Assembly: GCF_023206395.1 (NCBI RefSeq) | Contig: NZ_CP066150.1 | Coordinates: forward strand, 1,116,001 to 1,180,000 | Origin: Vibrio sp. ED004 | GTDB taxonomy: Bacteria; Pseudomonadota; Gammaproteobacteria; Enterobacterales; Vibrionaceae | Direction: 5' to 3' | Length of the DNA: 64,000 nt | Shown: piece after piece, positions 23,828 through 32,623 of the stretch | Position numbering within the stretch: position 1 is the first letter of the stretch | Layout: each line of letters starts with the position of its first letter | Program-made: the position numbers and the translations under genes | Notes under the pieces: model-generated | What the model was told of the DNA's origin: nothing | Database searches by the model: none | The model's input: only the letters and a program-made list of their open reading frames with translations

Positions 23828-24703
23828 CTATTTAATAGTCGTTGAAACTGGGCAGTGGTCACTGAGTTTGTAGTCCAGCACATCTTGCATTTCAAATACC
23901 TTTTGTTTCGCAGGAGTAGCATCTAAGGACTTGCTCACGACAATATGGTCTATTACAGAACGGAACTGGTGCGTGCGGTGGTTATTACGATTTGAGCGAA
24001 CCTTACAATCTGCTCGAGTTTTTCTTGTTGCCAATTGAGCATCGGTGTTTTGCGTCATATCTTTCCACATCCAATCTCTTGTATAGGAGAGGTTGTGGTT
24101 AAAGTCGCCCAGAATCGCGTAGTCTTCGCCTTTACGTTCTCTTTGCTGTATCCACTTATTCAGTTGTTGAGCTTGGTCTTTGAGCCTTGAACAGTCGCGG
24201 TTAGACTTATACGCGCCGCTGCAACCCGCCTTTAAATGCACTGACAACATGTGAATTGGCTTTGTATCTGTTTCTACAACCATATAGCTAGCAAACCTAA
24301 GCTTGCTGTTGGCACTCGTTTCCAGAGGAAAGTCAGCGTAGTCAGTGAGAGCGATTCCCTTACGCACCGTGAAGCCCGTATATTGGTTCACTTCTTTGAA
24401 TTGTCGGTTACTGTTTTTTGGCAATGAACGATCAGACATCAATATTTCATATTGATCACCCGCGATGCGCTGAATGGCATTTACGTCATCGACTTCTTGA
24501 AAAGCAACCACATCCGCATCTAAGGATTGGAAATACTGTTCGAGTTTATCGAAATCCGCTTGATCACGTTGGGCAGAAAACTTATTCACAGCCACATTGG
24601 TTGATAACCATTCGATATTCCAACTGGATATGGTCAAAGGTTCAGCAAATGCGTGGCTACTGAGTAAGCAACCTAGCATTACCCACTTTTGAAGTCGTTT
24701 CAT
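23828..24703 (-). CDS. Secreted endonuclease/exonuclease/phosphatase (EEP) family protein
   Basis: This 291-residue protein has a signal peptide (MKRLQKWVMLGCLLSSHAFA) and then the EEP motifs in order: ISSWNIEWLS, VVAFQEVDD (catalytic Glu), MLSVHLKAGC, AILGDFNHNL (Asp/Asn), IDHIVVS and LSDHCPVSTTI (final Asp-His). The fold cleaves phosphodiesters with Mg2+. Export suggests an extracellular or periplasmic nuclease that could recover phosphate and nucleosides or degrade eDNA, but a sphingomyelinase-like or sugar-phosphatase role is possible. Two cysteines in GCSGAYKSNRDC probably form a disulfide. It is monocistronic. Confidence 0.87.
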   Translation of the reverse strand: MKRLQKWVMLGCLLSSHAFAEPLTISSWNIEWLSTNVAVNKFSAQRDQADFDKLEQYFQSLDADVVAFQEVDDVNAIQRIAGDQYEILMSDRSLPKNSNRQFKEVNQYTGFTVRKGIALTDYADFPLETSANSKLRFASYMVVETDTKPIHMLSVHLKAGCSGAYKSNRDCSRLKDQAQQLNKWIQQRERKGEDYAILGDFNHNLSYTRDWMWKDMTQNTDAQLATRKTRADCKVRSNRNNHRTHQFRSVIDHIVVSKSLDATPAKQKVFEMQDVLDYKLSDHCPVSTTIK

Positions 24704-24870
24704 TCCAAATATCCCTAATTTTGTCGTCCAATATAGTTGAGCCGTTATCCTACAACACTTACCAAAAATTCAACTCTTTTTAGCAGTTTTTTTATTGTTA
24801 CATTGTTTCTTTTCGACTTGAGAACTCACGTAATAATATTGGATTTATCTTGTTCAGCGTGCGCGTTTTA

Positions 24871-24884
24871 TTGATCCAAATCAA
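24871..24884. promoter_or_regulatory. FNR box upstream of nrdD
   Basis: TTGATCCAAATCAA matches the FNR consensus TTGAT-N4-ATCAA at every defined base. It lies 136 bases before the nrdD start and would allow oxygen-regulated expression of anaerobic ribonucleotide reductase. Confidence 0.85.
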
Positions 24885-24915
24885 TACTCAAAGTTGGTGG
24901 TTCTCGTTAAATACG

Positions 24916-24931
24916 CCACAATATCTAGTGT
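24916..24931. promoter_or_regulatory. NrdR box 1 upstream of nrdD
   Basis: CCACAATATCTAGTGT closely fits the 16-base NrdR consensus (ACAC-A/T-A-T-AT-A-T-A/T-GTGT). With box 2, whose start is 31 bases downstream, it forms the paired site used by the dATP/ATP-sensing repressor NrdR. Confidence 0.85.
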
Positions 24932-24946
24932 TAGTTAAACGATAAA

Positions 24947-24962
24947 TCGCTCTATATAGTGT
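24947..24962. promoter_or_regulatory. NrdR box 2 upstream of nrdD
   Basis: TCGCTCTATATAGTGT carries the core TATATAGTGT of an NrdR site. The 31-base repeat distance from box 1 is three helical turns, as expected for cooperative NrdR binding on one face of DNA. Confidence 0.82.
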
Positions 24963-25006
24963 GTTTGTGGATAAGTCTGTGAATACCTCAAGAGTAAGGA
25001 GAAGTG

Positions 25007-27127
25007 GTGAAATCAATCGTAATCAAGCGTGATGGCTCAAGAGCTCCATTCAGTAGAGATCGCATCCAAGCTGCAGTGGAAGCAGCATCAGACAAAGCCG
25101 ATAAGGAAATTGCTATTTATGCTCTGAATGTGGCATTAGCAGTTGAGTTGAAGCTCGAAGACTACGATGAAGTTCATATCTCTGAAATTCAAACCATGGT
25201 CGAGAACGAGCTAATGCAGGGACCTTATAAGTCTTTGGCTCGTGCTTACATTGAATATCGTCATGACCGCGACATCGCACGTGAAAAGCAAAGCGCTTTA
25301 ACGCGTGAAATTGAAGGTTTGATCGAAGAAAGCAATGTTGATCTGATCAATGAGAATGCCAACAAAGACGGTAAAGTTATCCCAACTCAGCGTGATTTGC
25401 TGGCGGGTATCGTGGCTAAACACTATGCGAAAACTCACATTTTGCCGCGTGACATCGTACAAGCTCACGAGTGTGGTGACATTCACTACCACGATCTAGA
25501 CTACGCACCGTTCTTCCCAATGTTTAACTGTATGCTTATCGACTTGAAAGGCATGTTAACGCATGGCTTCAAGATGGGTAACGCCGAAATCGACACACCT
25601 AAGTCTATTTCTACGGCGACAGCGGTAACCGCGCAGATCATCGCACAAGTGGCAAGCCACATTTACGGCGGCACAACGATTAACCGTATCGATGAGGTTC
25701 TAGAACCTTACGTTATGGCGAGCTACGAGAAGCACTTATCGCTAGCAAAAGAGTGGGACATTCATAGCCCAGAAGCTTTCGCTATCTCTCGTACCGAGAA
25801 AGAGTGTTACGACGCGTTCCAATCTCTGGAATACGAAGTAAACACACTTCACACCGCTAATGGTCAAACACCATTCGTCACGTTTGGTTTTGGTCTTGGC
25901 GAAAGCTGGGGTTCGAAACTTATCCAGCAATCTATCTTGAAGAACCGTATTGCAGGTTTGGGTAAGAACCGCAAAACAGCGGTATTCCCTAAACTGGTAT
26001 TTGCAATCAAAGATGGCTTGAACCACCAGAAGCAAGATCCAAACTACGACATCAAGCAATTAGCGCTTGAGTGTGCGTCTAAGCGTATGTACCCAGATAT
26101 TCTTAACTACGACAAGGTCGTAGAAGTGACAGGGTCATTTAAAACGCCGATGGGTTGCCGTAGCTTCTTGAATACTTACGAAGAAAACGGTGAGTTGATT
26201 CATGAAGGCCGTAACAACTTAGGTGTAGTTAGCTTGAACTTGCCACGTATCGCGATTAACGCAAAACAAGATATGACTAAGTTCTACGAGCTGCTTGATG
26301 AAAAACTGAAGCTGGCTCGTCGTGCTCTAGAAACTCGTATTTCTCGTCTAGAAAACGTGAAAGCGCGTGTTGCGCCAATCCTATACATGGAAGGTGCGTG
26401 TGGCGTTCGCTTGAAAGCAGACGACTCTATCGCCGATATCTTCAAGAATGGCCGTGCGTCTGTTTCTCTTGGTTACATTGGTATCCATGAAGCGATGACA
26501 GCACTTTACGGCACTGACGTTCACCTGTACGACGATGGCGAAATGCGTGCTAAAGCGCTTGAGCTGGTGGAGTACATGAAACGTGAAGTGGAATTTTGGA
26601 CAAAAGAAACGGGTTACGCGTTCAGCCTATACGGCACACCGAGTGAAAACCTATGTAGCCGTTTCTGCAGCATCGATACCAAAGAGTTTGGTGTGATTGA
26701 TGGCGTAACAGACCGTGGTTACTACACCAACAGCTTCCACTTAGACGTACAGAAGAAAGTGAACCCATACGACAAGATCGATTTCGAGATGCCTTATCCA
26801 GAAATCTCTAGCGGTGGTTTCATCTGTTACGGCGAATTCCCGAACATGCAGAAGAACATCGAAGCGCTAGAAAACGTATGGGACTACAGCTACACACGTG
26901 TTCCTTACTACGGCACCAACACGCCAATTGATGAGTGCTACGAATGTGGCTACAACGGTGAGTTTGACTGTACTAGTAAAGGCTTTACGTGTCCTAAGTG
27001 TGGCAACCATGACTCAACTAAAGTTTCAGTAACGCGCCGCGTTTGTGGTTACCTTGGTAGTCCTGATGCACGACCGTTTAATTTCGGTAAACAAGAAGAA
27101 GTTAAACGCCGCGTGAAGCATCTTTAG
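25007..27127 (+). CDS. nrdD: Anaerobic ribonucleoside-triphosphate reductase
   Basis: This 706-residue class III reductase makes dNTPs without oxygen by glycyl radical chemistry. An ATP-cone domain occupies about residues 1-90 (KSIVIKRDGSRAPFSRDRI). The C-terminal zinc site CYECG ... CPKCG is followed by the glycyl-radical loop RVCGYLGSPDARPFN, then KQEEVKRRVKHL. The radical is installed by the NrdG protein encoded next. Two consecutive GTGs occur; the second, at 25007, is better spaced from AAGGAG (24996-25001). An FNR box and two NrdR boxes upstream point to control by oxygen and by nucleotide pools. Confidence 0.97.
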   Translation: MKSIVIKRDGSRAPFSRDRIQAAVEAASDKADKEIAIYALNVALAVELKLEDYDEVHISEIQTMVENELMQGPYKSLARAYIEYRHDRDIAREKQSALTREIEGLIEESNVDLINENANKDGKVIPTQRDLLAGIVAKHYAKTHILPRDIVQAHECGDIHYHDLDYAPFFPMFNCMLIDLKGMLTHGFKMGNAEIDTPKSISTATAVTAQIIAQVASHIYGGTTINRIDEVLEPYVMASYEKHLSLAKEWDIHSPEAFAISRTEKECYDAFQSLEYEVNTLHTANGQTPFVTFGFGLGESWGSKLIQQSILKNRIAGLGKNRKTAVFPKLVFAIKDGLNHQKQDPNYDIKQLALECASKRMYPDILNYDKVVEVTGSFKTPMGCRSFLNTYEENGELIHEGRNNLGVVSLNLPRIAINAKQDMTKFYELLDEKLKLARRALETRISRLENVKARVAPILYMEGACGVRLKADDSIADIFKNGRASVSLGYIGIHEAMTALYGTDVHLYDDGEMRAKALELVEYMKREVEFWTKETGYAFSLYGTPSENLCSRFCSIDTKEFGVIDGVTDRGYYTNSFHLDVQKKVNPYDKIDFEMPYPEISSGGFICYGEFPNMQKNIEALENVWDYSYTRVPYYGTNTPIDECYECGYNGEFDCTSKGFTCPKCGNHDSTKVSVTRRVCGYLGSPDARPFNFGKQEEVKRRVKHL

Positions 27128-27251
27128 TCAGGCCTAAGAGCATTAGAAATAAGATTGGTATCGGCTCAATGTCGATACCAATTCATTTGTTTCACTTCTC
27201 GCTACTTTCAAGTTAAACCATTAAGCAATCACGAGTTTTCAATACTGCCTT

Positions 27252-27722
27252 ATGAATTATCATCAATATCACCCAATCGACGTTGTAAACGGCCCAGGAA
27301 CACGATGCACTTTGTTTGTGTCGGGTTGTGTGCACCAGTGTCGCGGGTGTTATAACCAGTCGACGCAAAGGTTGGACTCTGGGCATCTGTTTACTCAAGA
27401 ACTCCAAGACCAAATTATTGCTGATCTGAACGATCCGCGGATCAAACGTCGTGGCTTATCGCTTTCTGGTGGCGATCCAATGCATCCGGCGAACGTGTCT
27501 GAAGTGCTTAAGCTCGTTCAGCGTGTAAAAGCGGAGTGCGAAGGCAAAGACATTTGGATGTGGACTGGCTATGAACTCGACGAACTCGATGATAAACAGA
27601 AGCAAGTGCTTGAATACGTAGATACTTTGATTGATGGTCGCTTCGAGCAAGATAAAGCGGATCCAATGTTAGATTGGCGTGGTAGTTCAAACCAAATCAT
27701 CCATCGATTTACTGACTTATAG
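27252..27722 (+). CDS. nrdG: Anaerobic ribonucleotide reductase activating protein
   Basis: This 156-residue radical-SAM enzyme binds a [4Fe-4S] cluster through the CVHQCRGC motif (a CxxxCxxC site, about residues 26-33) and has the LSGGDPMHP loop for S-adenosylmethionine. It generates the 5'-deoxyadenosyl radical that forms the glycyl radical in NrdD. The gene follows nrdD by 124 bases; no terminator is evident between them, so it is probably in the same transcript. Length and start are the same as in E. coli-type NrdG proteins. Confidence 0.95.
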   Translation: MNYHQYHPIDVVNGPGTRCTLFVSGCVHQCRGCYNQSTQRLDSGHLFTQELQDQIIADLNDPRIKRRGLSLSGGDPMHPANVSEVLKLVQRVKAECEGKDIWMWTGYELDELDDKQKQVLEYVDTLIDGRFEQDKADPMLDWRGSSNQIIHRFTDL

Positions 27723-27784
27723 CTTTACTGACTTATAAGATTTGTTCTGATTCAGGACTCTCGTAACAACAATACACTCGCAAA

Positions 27785-27831
27785 TAGAAAAAAGGGCTTC
27801 ATCATTAGCGTAATGCTACAAATCAGCCCTT
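27785..27831 (-). terminator. Terminator of MATE copy 2 (minus strand)
   Basis: AAGGGCT (27792-27798) pairs with AGCCCTT (27825-27831), with a smaller CATTAGCGTAATG hairpin inside. On the minus strand the stem is followed by a run of six Ts. It sits 57 bases past the end of the MATE gene. Confidence 0.75.
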
Positions 27832-27887
27832 GGGTGTGAGTTCTTTTTAATCTATCGTCTGCACGTCAGTGTCGGTTTGGCGCCTGT

Positions 27888-29273
27888 TTAAATAGGAATG
27901 TGCTCAGGCTCGTCGATTAGGTTGTTTATCCATTTCTTGGATTGAATCCTCTTACTGGTTAGAACGATTTTGGCTAGCTCTTCGAGTAACACAATCATCA
28001 ACACCCATTCTAGCGGCCAACCCAACACCAACGCAGTAAAGTAGGCAAGGGGAATACCGATTGCCCATTGGCCAAACAGGTCGATGAAGATGCTGTAGTT
28101 GATGTCGCCACCGCTTTTTAAAACGCCTCCAATCCCAACCATGTTGAAAACTCTGAGTATCATGCCGAGTGCCATTACTAAGGTAACGTTAACGGCCGTA
28201 TCTTTGAGCTCTAAGTGAGTAAGACCGATCATGTATACGATTGCGGGCTTAGCAAACCAGCACAACAAGGCTAACAGAGCCGCAAGCCCACAGCTGACTA
28301 ATACATACCCCCAAGCGGTATTCTCAACACGCTGATAGTTCTTCGCGCCGATCTCGTTACCTAGAATGATTGAAGCCGCGACGGCAAACCCCATGAACGC
28401 CGAGATTAAGATGCTTTCAACAGGCGATAACAGTGAAATGATCGCAAGCTCGCCAACGCCCATCTGACCAACAATAACGTTATAAATCAGTATTCCACCA
28501 GCCCATGCTGTGTCATGAACCAACATAGGTATAGCTATCGTGAAGTACTTCTTTCTGTGCTTCGGTAATATCGCATCTCGCCAATTGCTTAATGTAGGAA
28601 ATAGATGGGCGTAGTGTCTGTTTGCCATAGCAAGCAGGGCAACCGTTTGAAAGAATCTAGACACCGTGGTACCAATTGCCGCGCCAACCACCCCCAGTTC
28701 TGGAAATCCAAACAAGCCAAAGATCAATAAGGCATTGAGGATCGCATTGACGATGATCGCCCAGATGCTGATCTTGGTGGGCAGCCTAGCTTCGCCAACC
28801 GATCGCAGTGCGCTTTCTAGTGGCACTACTATCGCGGTACCAATAAGGCTGGCTCCTGTTATCCAAAGGTAATCCGTTGCCAATCGGACGTAATCAGGGT
28901 CTGAGGCCACCACAGACACTACTGATTCAGGAACCAATGTATAGATGAACACAAAGGGGATGATGGCAAAGATCGACAGTGCCCATGATTGCGCTAGTGT
29001 ACGTCGAATTCCGTTGAAATCACCGGCGCCAAAATATTGCGAAGCTAGCACGCTCACAGCTCCGCTAATCCCCGATACCATGATCAAGTTGAAGAAGAAG
29101 ATACGATTGCCAACACCGACAGCGGCGGTTGCAGAATCACCAAGCTGATTGACCATAAAAATATCGACCACGCCTAGCAATGAAAACAACATGGTTTGCA
29201 GTGAGACAGGTAAACCAATGTGTAATAGTTTTTGCCAAAACTCTTTGTCTAAATGACGATATGTCGAGAGCAT
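27888..29273 (-). CDS. MATE family efflux transporter (copy 2)
   Basis: This 461-residue protein has twelve membrane segments, starting LLHIGLPVSLQTMLFSLLGVVDIFMVNQLGD, with SGISGAVSVLASQYFGAGD and GVVGAAIGTTVSRFFQTV in the MATE positions. It is paralogous to the 9340 gene throughout, sharing the same start layout and C-terminal KKWINNL. It is divergent from an AraC-type gene that is frameshifted (29407-30248), so expression may have lost its usual control. The substrate is not known. Confidence 0.92.
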   Translation of the reverse strand: MLSTYRHLDKEFWQKLLHIGLPVSLQTMLFSLLGVVDIFMVNQLGDSATAAVGVGNRIFFFNLIMVSGISGAVSVLASQYFGAGDFNGIRRTLAQSWALSIFAIIPFVFIYTLVPESVVSVVASDPDYVRLATDYLWITGASLIGTAIVVPLESALRSVGEARLPTKISIWAIIVNAILNALLIFGLFGFPELGVVGAAIGTTVSRFFQTVALLAMANRHYAHLFPTLSNWRDAILPKHRKKYFTIAIPMLVHDTAWAGGILIYNVIVGQMGVGELAIISLLSPVESILISAFMGFAVAASIILGNEIGAKNYQRVENTAWGYVLVSCGLAALLALLCWFAKPAIVYMIGLTHLELKDTAVNVTLVMALGMILRVFNMVGIGGVLKSGGDINYSIFIDLFGQWAIGIPLAYFTALVLGWPLEWVLMIVLLEELAKIVLTSKRIQSKKWINNLIDEPEHIPI

Positions 29274-29406
29274 CGCATTTCCCCCTCTAGTGAATATGCG
29301 AGAAGTTTATCGGCATTTGTTTTGCCTGTATTGTTCCTGTTCATCACAAACTTTTGCCAAACTATCTAGTTTAGTGGTTTAGCAATTTATACGAGCTAGC
29401 AATTGA

Positions 29407-30248
29407 ATGAATGAGAAACAAGAACGGTATGAGATTTCAGACAAGACGCATCAAGAGTTTGTCGATCAAAGCCATGTATTGGCATTTGAAGAGCTCGGTA
29501 TCGTTCAGTGTGGGACAGCATCGTGTCGTGATTTCTTTTCGGTGTATCGGAAAAACCAACAAAAACACATGTTGCTGTATACCGTGAGAGGCAAGGGTTG
29601 GTTAGAAAGTGGGGCGTGTCGTTACATTCTAGAAGCGGGTTCGTGCATTACTGTTCCTGCAGGCATAGAGAATGGCTTTGGTATTGAAGAAGAAACATGG
29701 CAGATAGCGTGGATCTTTCTATCGCCTGATAAGCAATGGGAAAATGTCGTCAATGATGAGGTGAGTTATACGCTGTCTCCTGCAGCCGAAGTCGTCTCGT
29801 CTTGTATTCATACCTTGCTGAGAAGTATTGCCTTGCCCATTGATTTAGGCGGAGCGATTGCCATTCACAGCTAGCGCAAATAGAGTTCATGATTAATGCG
29901 CCCGTCCCGCAGCAACAGTCTCGAAATTTGATTCGCTTGAGGCGAGTGTTCGACAGTGTTCAAAAGCAGCTTCATAAAGAGTGGAATGTGCATGAGCTAG
30001 CAAACCTATTTCCGTGTTCAGAGCCGCACTTGCACCGCTTGTGCCAACGTTATTACTCTCATAGCCCGATGACTCATATTATGCGTATGAGAATGGAATA
30101 TGCTGCAAGGCTGCTCAGATCGAGTGATTGGTCGATTCAGCACATTGGCGAGATAGTTGGATATCCCAATGCCGCTAACTTTAGCACTCGGTTTAAGGCA
30201 TGGTCAGGAATGACACCAAGACAATTCAAACAGAGTGCTCAATCTTAA
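29407..30248 (+). pseudogene. AraC-family regulator divergent from MATE copy 2, frameshifted
   Basis: Two frames make up one regulator. The first (29407-29874, 155 residues) is the cupin sensor, with LLYTVRGKGWLESGACRYIL and WQIAWIFLSPDKQW. The second (from about 29876 to 30248) carries both HTH motifs, ending HIGEIVGYPNAANFSTRFKAWSG and TPRQFKQ. If one base is added near 29866-29874, the sequence runs GGAIAIHS-QLAQIEFMINAP and aligns without gaps to the intact AraC copy (GGRASYRKLLMSEIIRTL) at 10788. The second frame has an ATG at 29889 but no clear ribosome site. So it is probably a recent single-base loss (or a sequence error). The sensor and DNA-binding halves are otherwise intact. Confidence 0.85.
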
Positions 30249-30473
30249 TAGGGCATATGGCAACATAAGACGTATCGACACATAGAAATAAAGCGCTTTG
30301 AATTGTGCAATGGGTCATTAGGTGATTGAAATTTGCACTATTTATCCGTTTGAAACGACCAATCTCTGATTACTTATGGTAACTAAGCGCTTCTATTAAA
30401 AAATGTTTCTGATTTTAGTACGAAAATGTTAACGTGAAATCCATTACTTGAATTTCAAAGGGTTGTGACTTTC

Positions 30474-31658
30474 ATGTTTTCACATCTACCAAAACCAACT
30501 TTAGATCCAATTCTATCTCTTTCTGTTGCTTACCGCGGCGATACTCGTACTGACAAAGTCGATTTAGGCATTGGCGTTTACAAAAACGACCAAGGCGAAA
30601 CTCCGATCATGAAAGCCGTGTCTAAGGCTCAAGATATCGTTGTTGAGACTCAGAAAACCAAAGCTTACGTTGGCCTAGCAGGCTGTGAAGAGTTTAACCA
30701 GAGCATGGTTGATCTGCTGCTTAAAGGGACTTCTGCAATGGATCGCGTAGCAGCGATTCAAACACCGGGTGCAAGTGGTGCACTTCGTATGTTGGGTGAC
30801 TTAATGAAAGTTTCTCAGCCAGACACCACAGTTTGGATTTCAAACCCGAGCTACGTTAACCACAAACCGGTGATGGAAGCGGCAGGCTTAAAAGTTCGCT
30901 ACTACAATTACTTCAGTCCTGAAACGAAGCAAGTTGATACTGCAAAAATGTTGGATGACCTTTCAAAAGCGGGTCCATCAGACGTGGTACTACTGCACGG
31001 TTGCTGTCATAACCCAACGGGTGCGGATATCGACTTTGAAGCGTGGCAGGAAATCACCAAACTATCACAAAAGAATGGCTTCTTACCGTTCGTTGATATT
31101 GCTTATCAAGGCTTTGGTGACGGCCTAGAAGAAGACGCGAAAGGTCTTCAACACATGGCGAACAACGTGGAAGAGATGTTAATTACAACGTCTTGTTCAA
31201 AGAACTTCGGTTTGTACCGTGAAAGAACGGGTGCAGCAATCGTGATTGGTAAGAACAGCGAACACGTTGGCAATGCTAAAGGTAAGCTGCTGACGCTTGC
31301 GCGTTCAACTTACACTATGCCGCCAGATCACGGTGCGGCTTTGGTGAAAACAATTCTTCAGAATCAAGAGTTAACAACGATTTGGAAGCAAGAATTGAGT
31401 GAAATGCAGCAACGTCTGTTAAATCTGCGCCAAAGTTTATGTGATGAATTGCGAAATACTTATAACACGTCACAATTTGATTTCATTGAAAGCCATAAAG
31501 GTATGTTTACTGTACTAGGCTTTAAAGAAACTCAAATGAATCAATTACGTGAAGAATATGGCATCTACGGTGTTGGTGATGGACGCATCAATATTGCAGG
31601 TCTTTCTGAATCCCATATTCCTTATGTAGCAAAAGCGATAGCCAACGTATCAAAATAG
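30474..31658 (+). CDS. Aromatic/aspartate aminotransferase, class I PLP enzyme
   Basis: This 394-residue enzyme belongs to the TyrB/AspC group of class I aminotransferases. It shows VDLGIGVYKNDQGETPIMKAV near the start, the substrate-Asn region LLHGCCHNPTGADI, FVDIAYQGFGDG, and the PLP-binding lysine in TTSCSKNFGLYRERTGA. It swaps amino groups between an amino acid and 2-oxoglutarate. The ATG at 30474 is chosen because AAAGGG at 30457-30462 is suitably spaced; a GTG at 30465 is too close. The sequence differs considerably from E. coli TyrB, so this may be a second aspartate/aromatic enzyme. It is followed by a lipoprotein gene 11 bases later. Confidence 0.92.
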   Translation: MFSHLPKPTLDPILSLSVAYRGDTRTDKVDLGIGVYKNDQGETPIMKAVSKAQDIVVETQKTKAYVGLAGCEEFNQSMVDLLLKGTSAMDRVAAIQTPGASGALRMLGDLMKVSQPDTTVWISNPSYVNHKPVMEAAGLKVRYYNYFSPETKQVDTAKMLDDLSKAGPSDVVLLHGCCHNPTGADIDFEAWQEITKLSQKNGFLPFVDIAYQGFGDGLEEDAKGLQHMANNVEEMLITTSCSKNFGLYRERTGAAIVIGKNSEHVGNAKGKLLTLARSTYTMPPDHGAALVKTILQNQELTTIWKQELSEMQQRLLNLRQSLCDELRNTYNTSQFDFIESHKGMFTVLGFKETQMNQLREEYGIYGVGDGRINIAGLSESHIPYVAKAIANVSK

Positions 31659-31669
31659 AAGGTGACTGA

Positions 31670-32335
31670 ATGTATAATTGGAAAGCGATTATTACCCTAA
31701 TGTTAAGTGGCGGCTTGTTTGCTTGTTCGACGACGACTCAAGTTCCTGTCGAGCCAGAGCAAAAGCCTCAAATCGAACAACCTGTTGTAGATGATTCTTC
31801 AAAAACTGATGCAACAGAAGGCGAGAAAGTAACGGAACCTACTGAGAAGCCTGAAGAAGTGAAACCTGCACCTGTTGAAAAACCAGTAGAGAAGGTTAGA
31901 AAAACAAGTGACGGCAAACTGATTCTTGGTGAAGAAGAGTGGGTGTTTGTTCCTGGTTTAAAAGAAGCGTTTAAAGCACGTGTCGATACTGGTGCAACAA
32001 CCTCTTCAATCAGTGCGGTTGATATTGTTGATTTTGAACGTGACGGCAAAGACTGGGTTAAGTTCAAGATTGAACACGACGGCATCACAACTGAAGAGAT
32101 CAGCTTACCAGTAGAGCGCTGGGTTAAGATCAAGCAATCAAGCGCAGAAGGTACACAACGACGCGCAGTGGTTGTGGCTTCAATTCAAATTGGTGACCTA
32201 AAAGACAAAACTGAATTTACGCTAGCCGACCGAACGCATCTTTCTTTCCCACTTCTGTTGGGTAGAAGCTTCTTTAGAGATGTTGCGGTTGTCGACGTAA
32301 GCAAAAAATACGTTCAGAAGAAAATCACTAAATAG
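31670..32335 (+). CDS. Putative retropepsin-like zinc-protease-family (COG4067) lipoprotein
   Basis: This 221-residue protein begins MYNWKAIITLMLSGGLFAC, a lipoprotein signal with lipobox LFAC. Residues about 25-75 are a Pro/Glu/Lys-rich linker. The C-terminal domain has the aspartic-protease-like ARVDTGATTSSISA motif and continues with HLSFPLLLGRSFFRDVAVVDV, the pattern of the 'ATP-dependent zinc protease' family (COG4067/PF05618). Despite the family name the DTGA motif suggests an aspartyl (retropepsin) fold. Membrane attachment with a flexible linker suggests it works at the cell envelope. The target is unknown. It is followed by a terminator at 32388. Confidence 0.82.
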   Translation: MYNWKAIITLMLSGGLFACSTTTQVPVEPEQKPQIEQPVVDDSSKTDATEGEKVTEPTEKPEEVKPAPVEKPVEKVRKTSDGKLILGEEEWVFVPGLKEAFKARVDTGATTSSISAVDIVDFERDGKDWVKFKIEHDGITTEEISLPVERWVKIKQSSAEGTQRRAVVVASIQIGDLKDKTEFTLADRTHLSFPLLLGRSFFRDVAVVDVSKKYVQKKITK

Positions 32336-32387
32336 ATTTAAGTCTATGAGTCCTGACTCAATCTGACGTTTCTGTTTTGATAAATCG

Positions 32388-32422
32388 AATCCCTGCTAAT
32401 GGAATTAGCGGGGATTTTTTCT
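32388..32422 (+). terminator. Terminator after the zinc-protease-like gene
   Basis: A 13-bp stem pairs 32388-32400 with 32404-32416 across a GGA loop (one possible mismatch at the base), and a run of Ts follows. Confidence 0.88.
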
Positions 32423-32623
32423 ATTTATGGCGTAATAACCGACGAAATGCATTTAATTGTGCATTGTTCGCTATCCGTTCACTGTTTAACCTCGACAATG
32501 TGATCCTGATCTCTATATAATCCGCGCTTCGTTTTATGTTTAATCCATACTTTCGTACTTCTTATTTAGGCTAGTTTTTCTGCCTAATAATTATCTGTCA
32601 GTACACGCTTAGGAATTAGTTCT

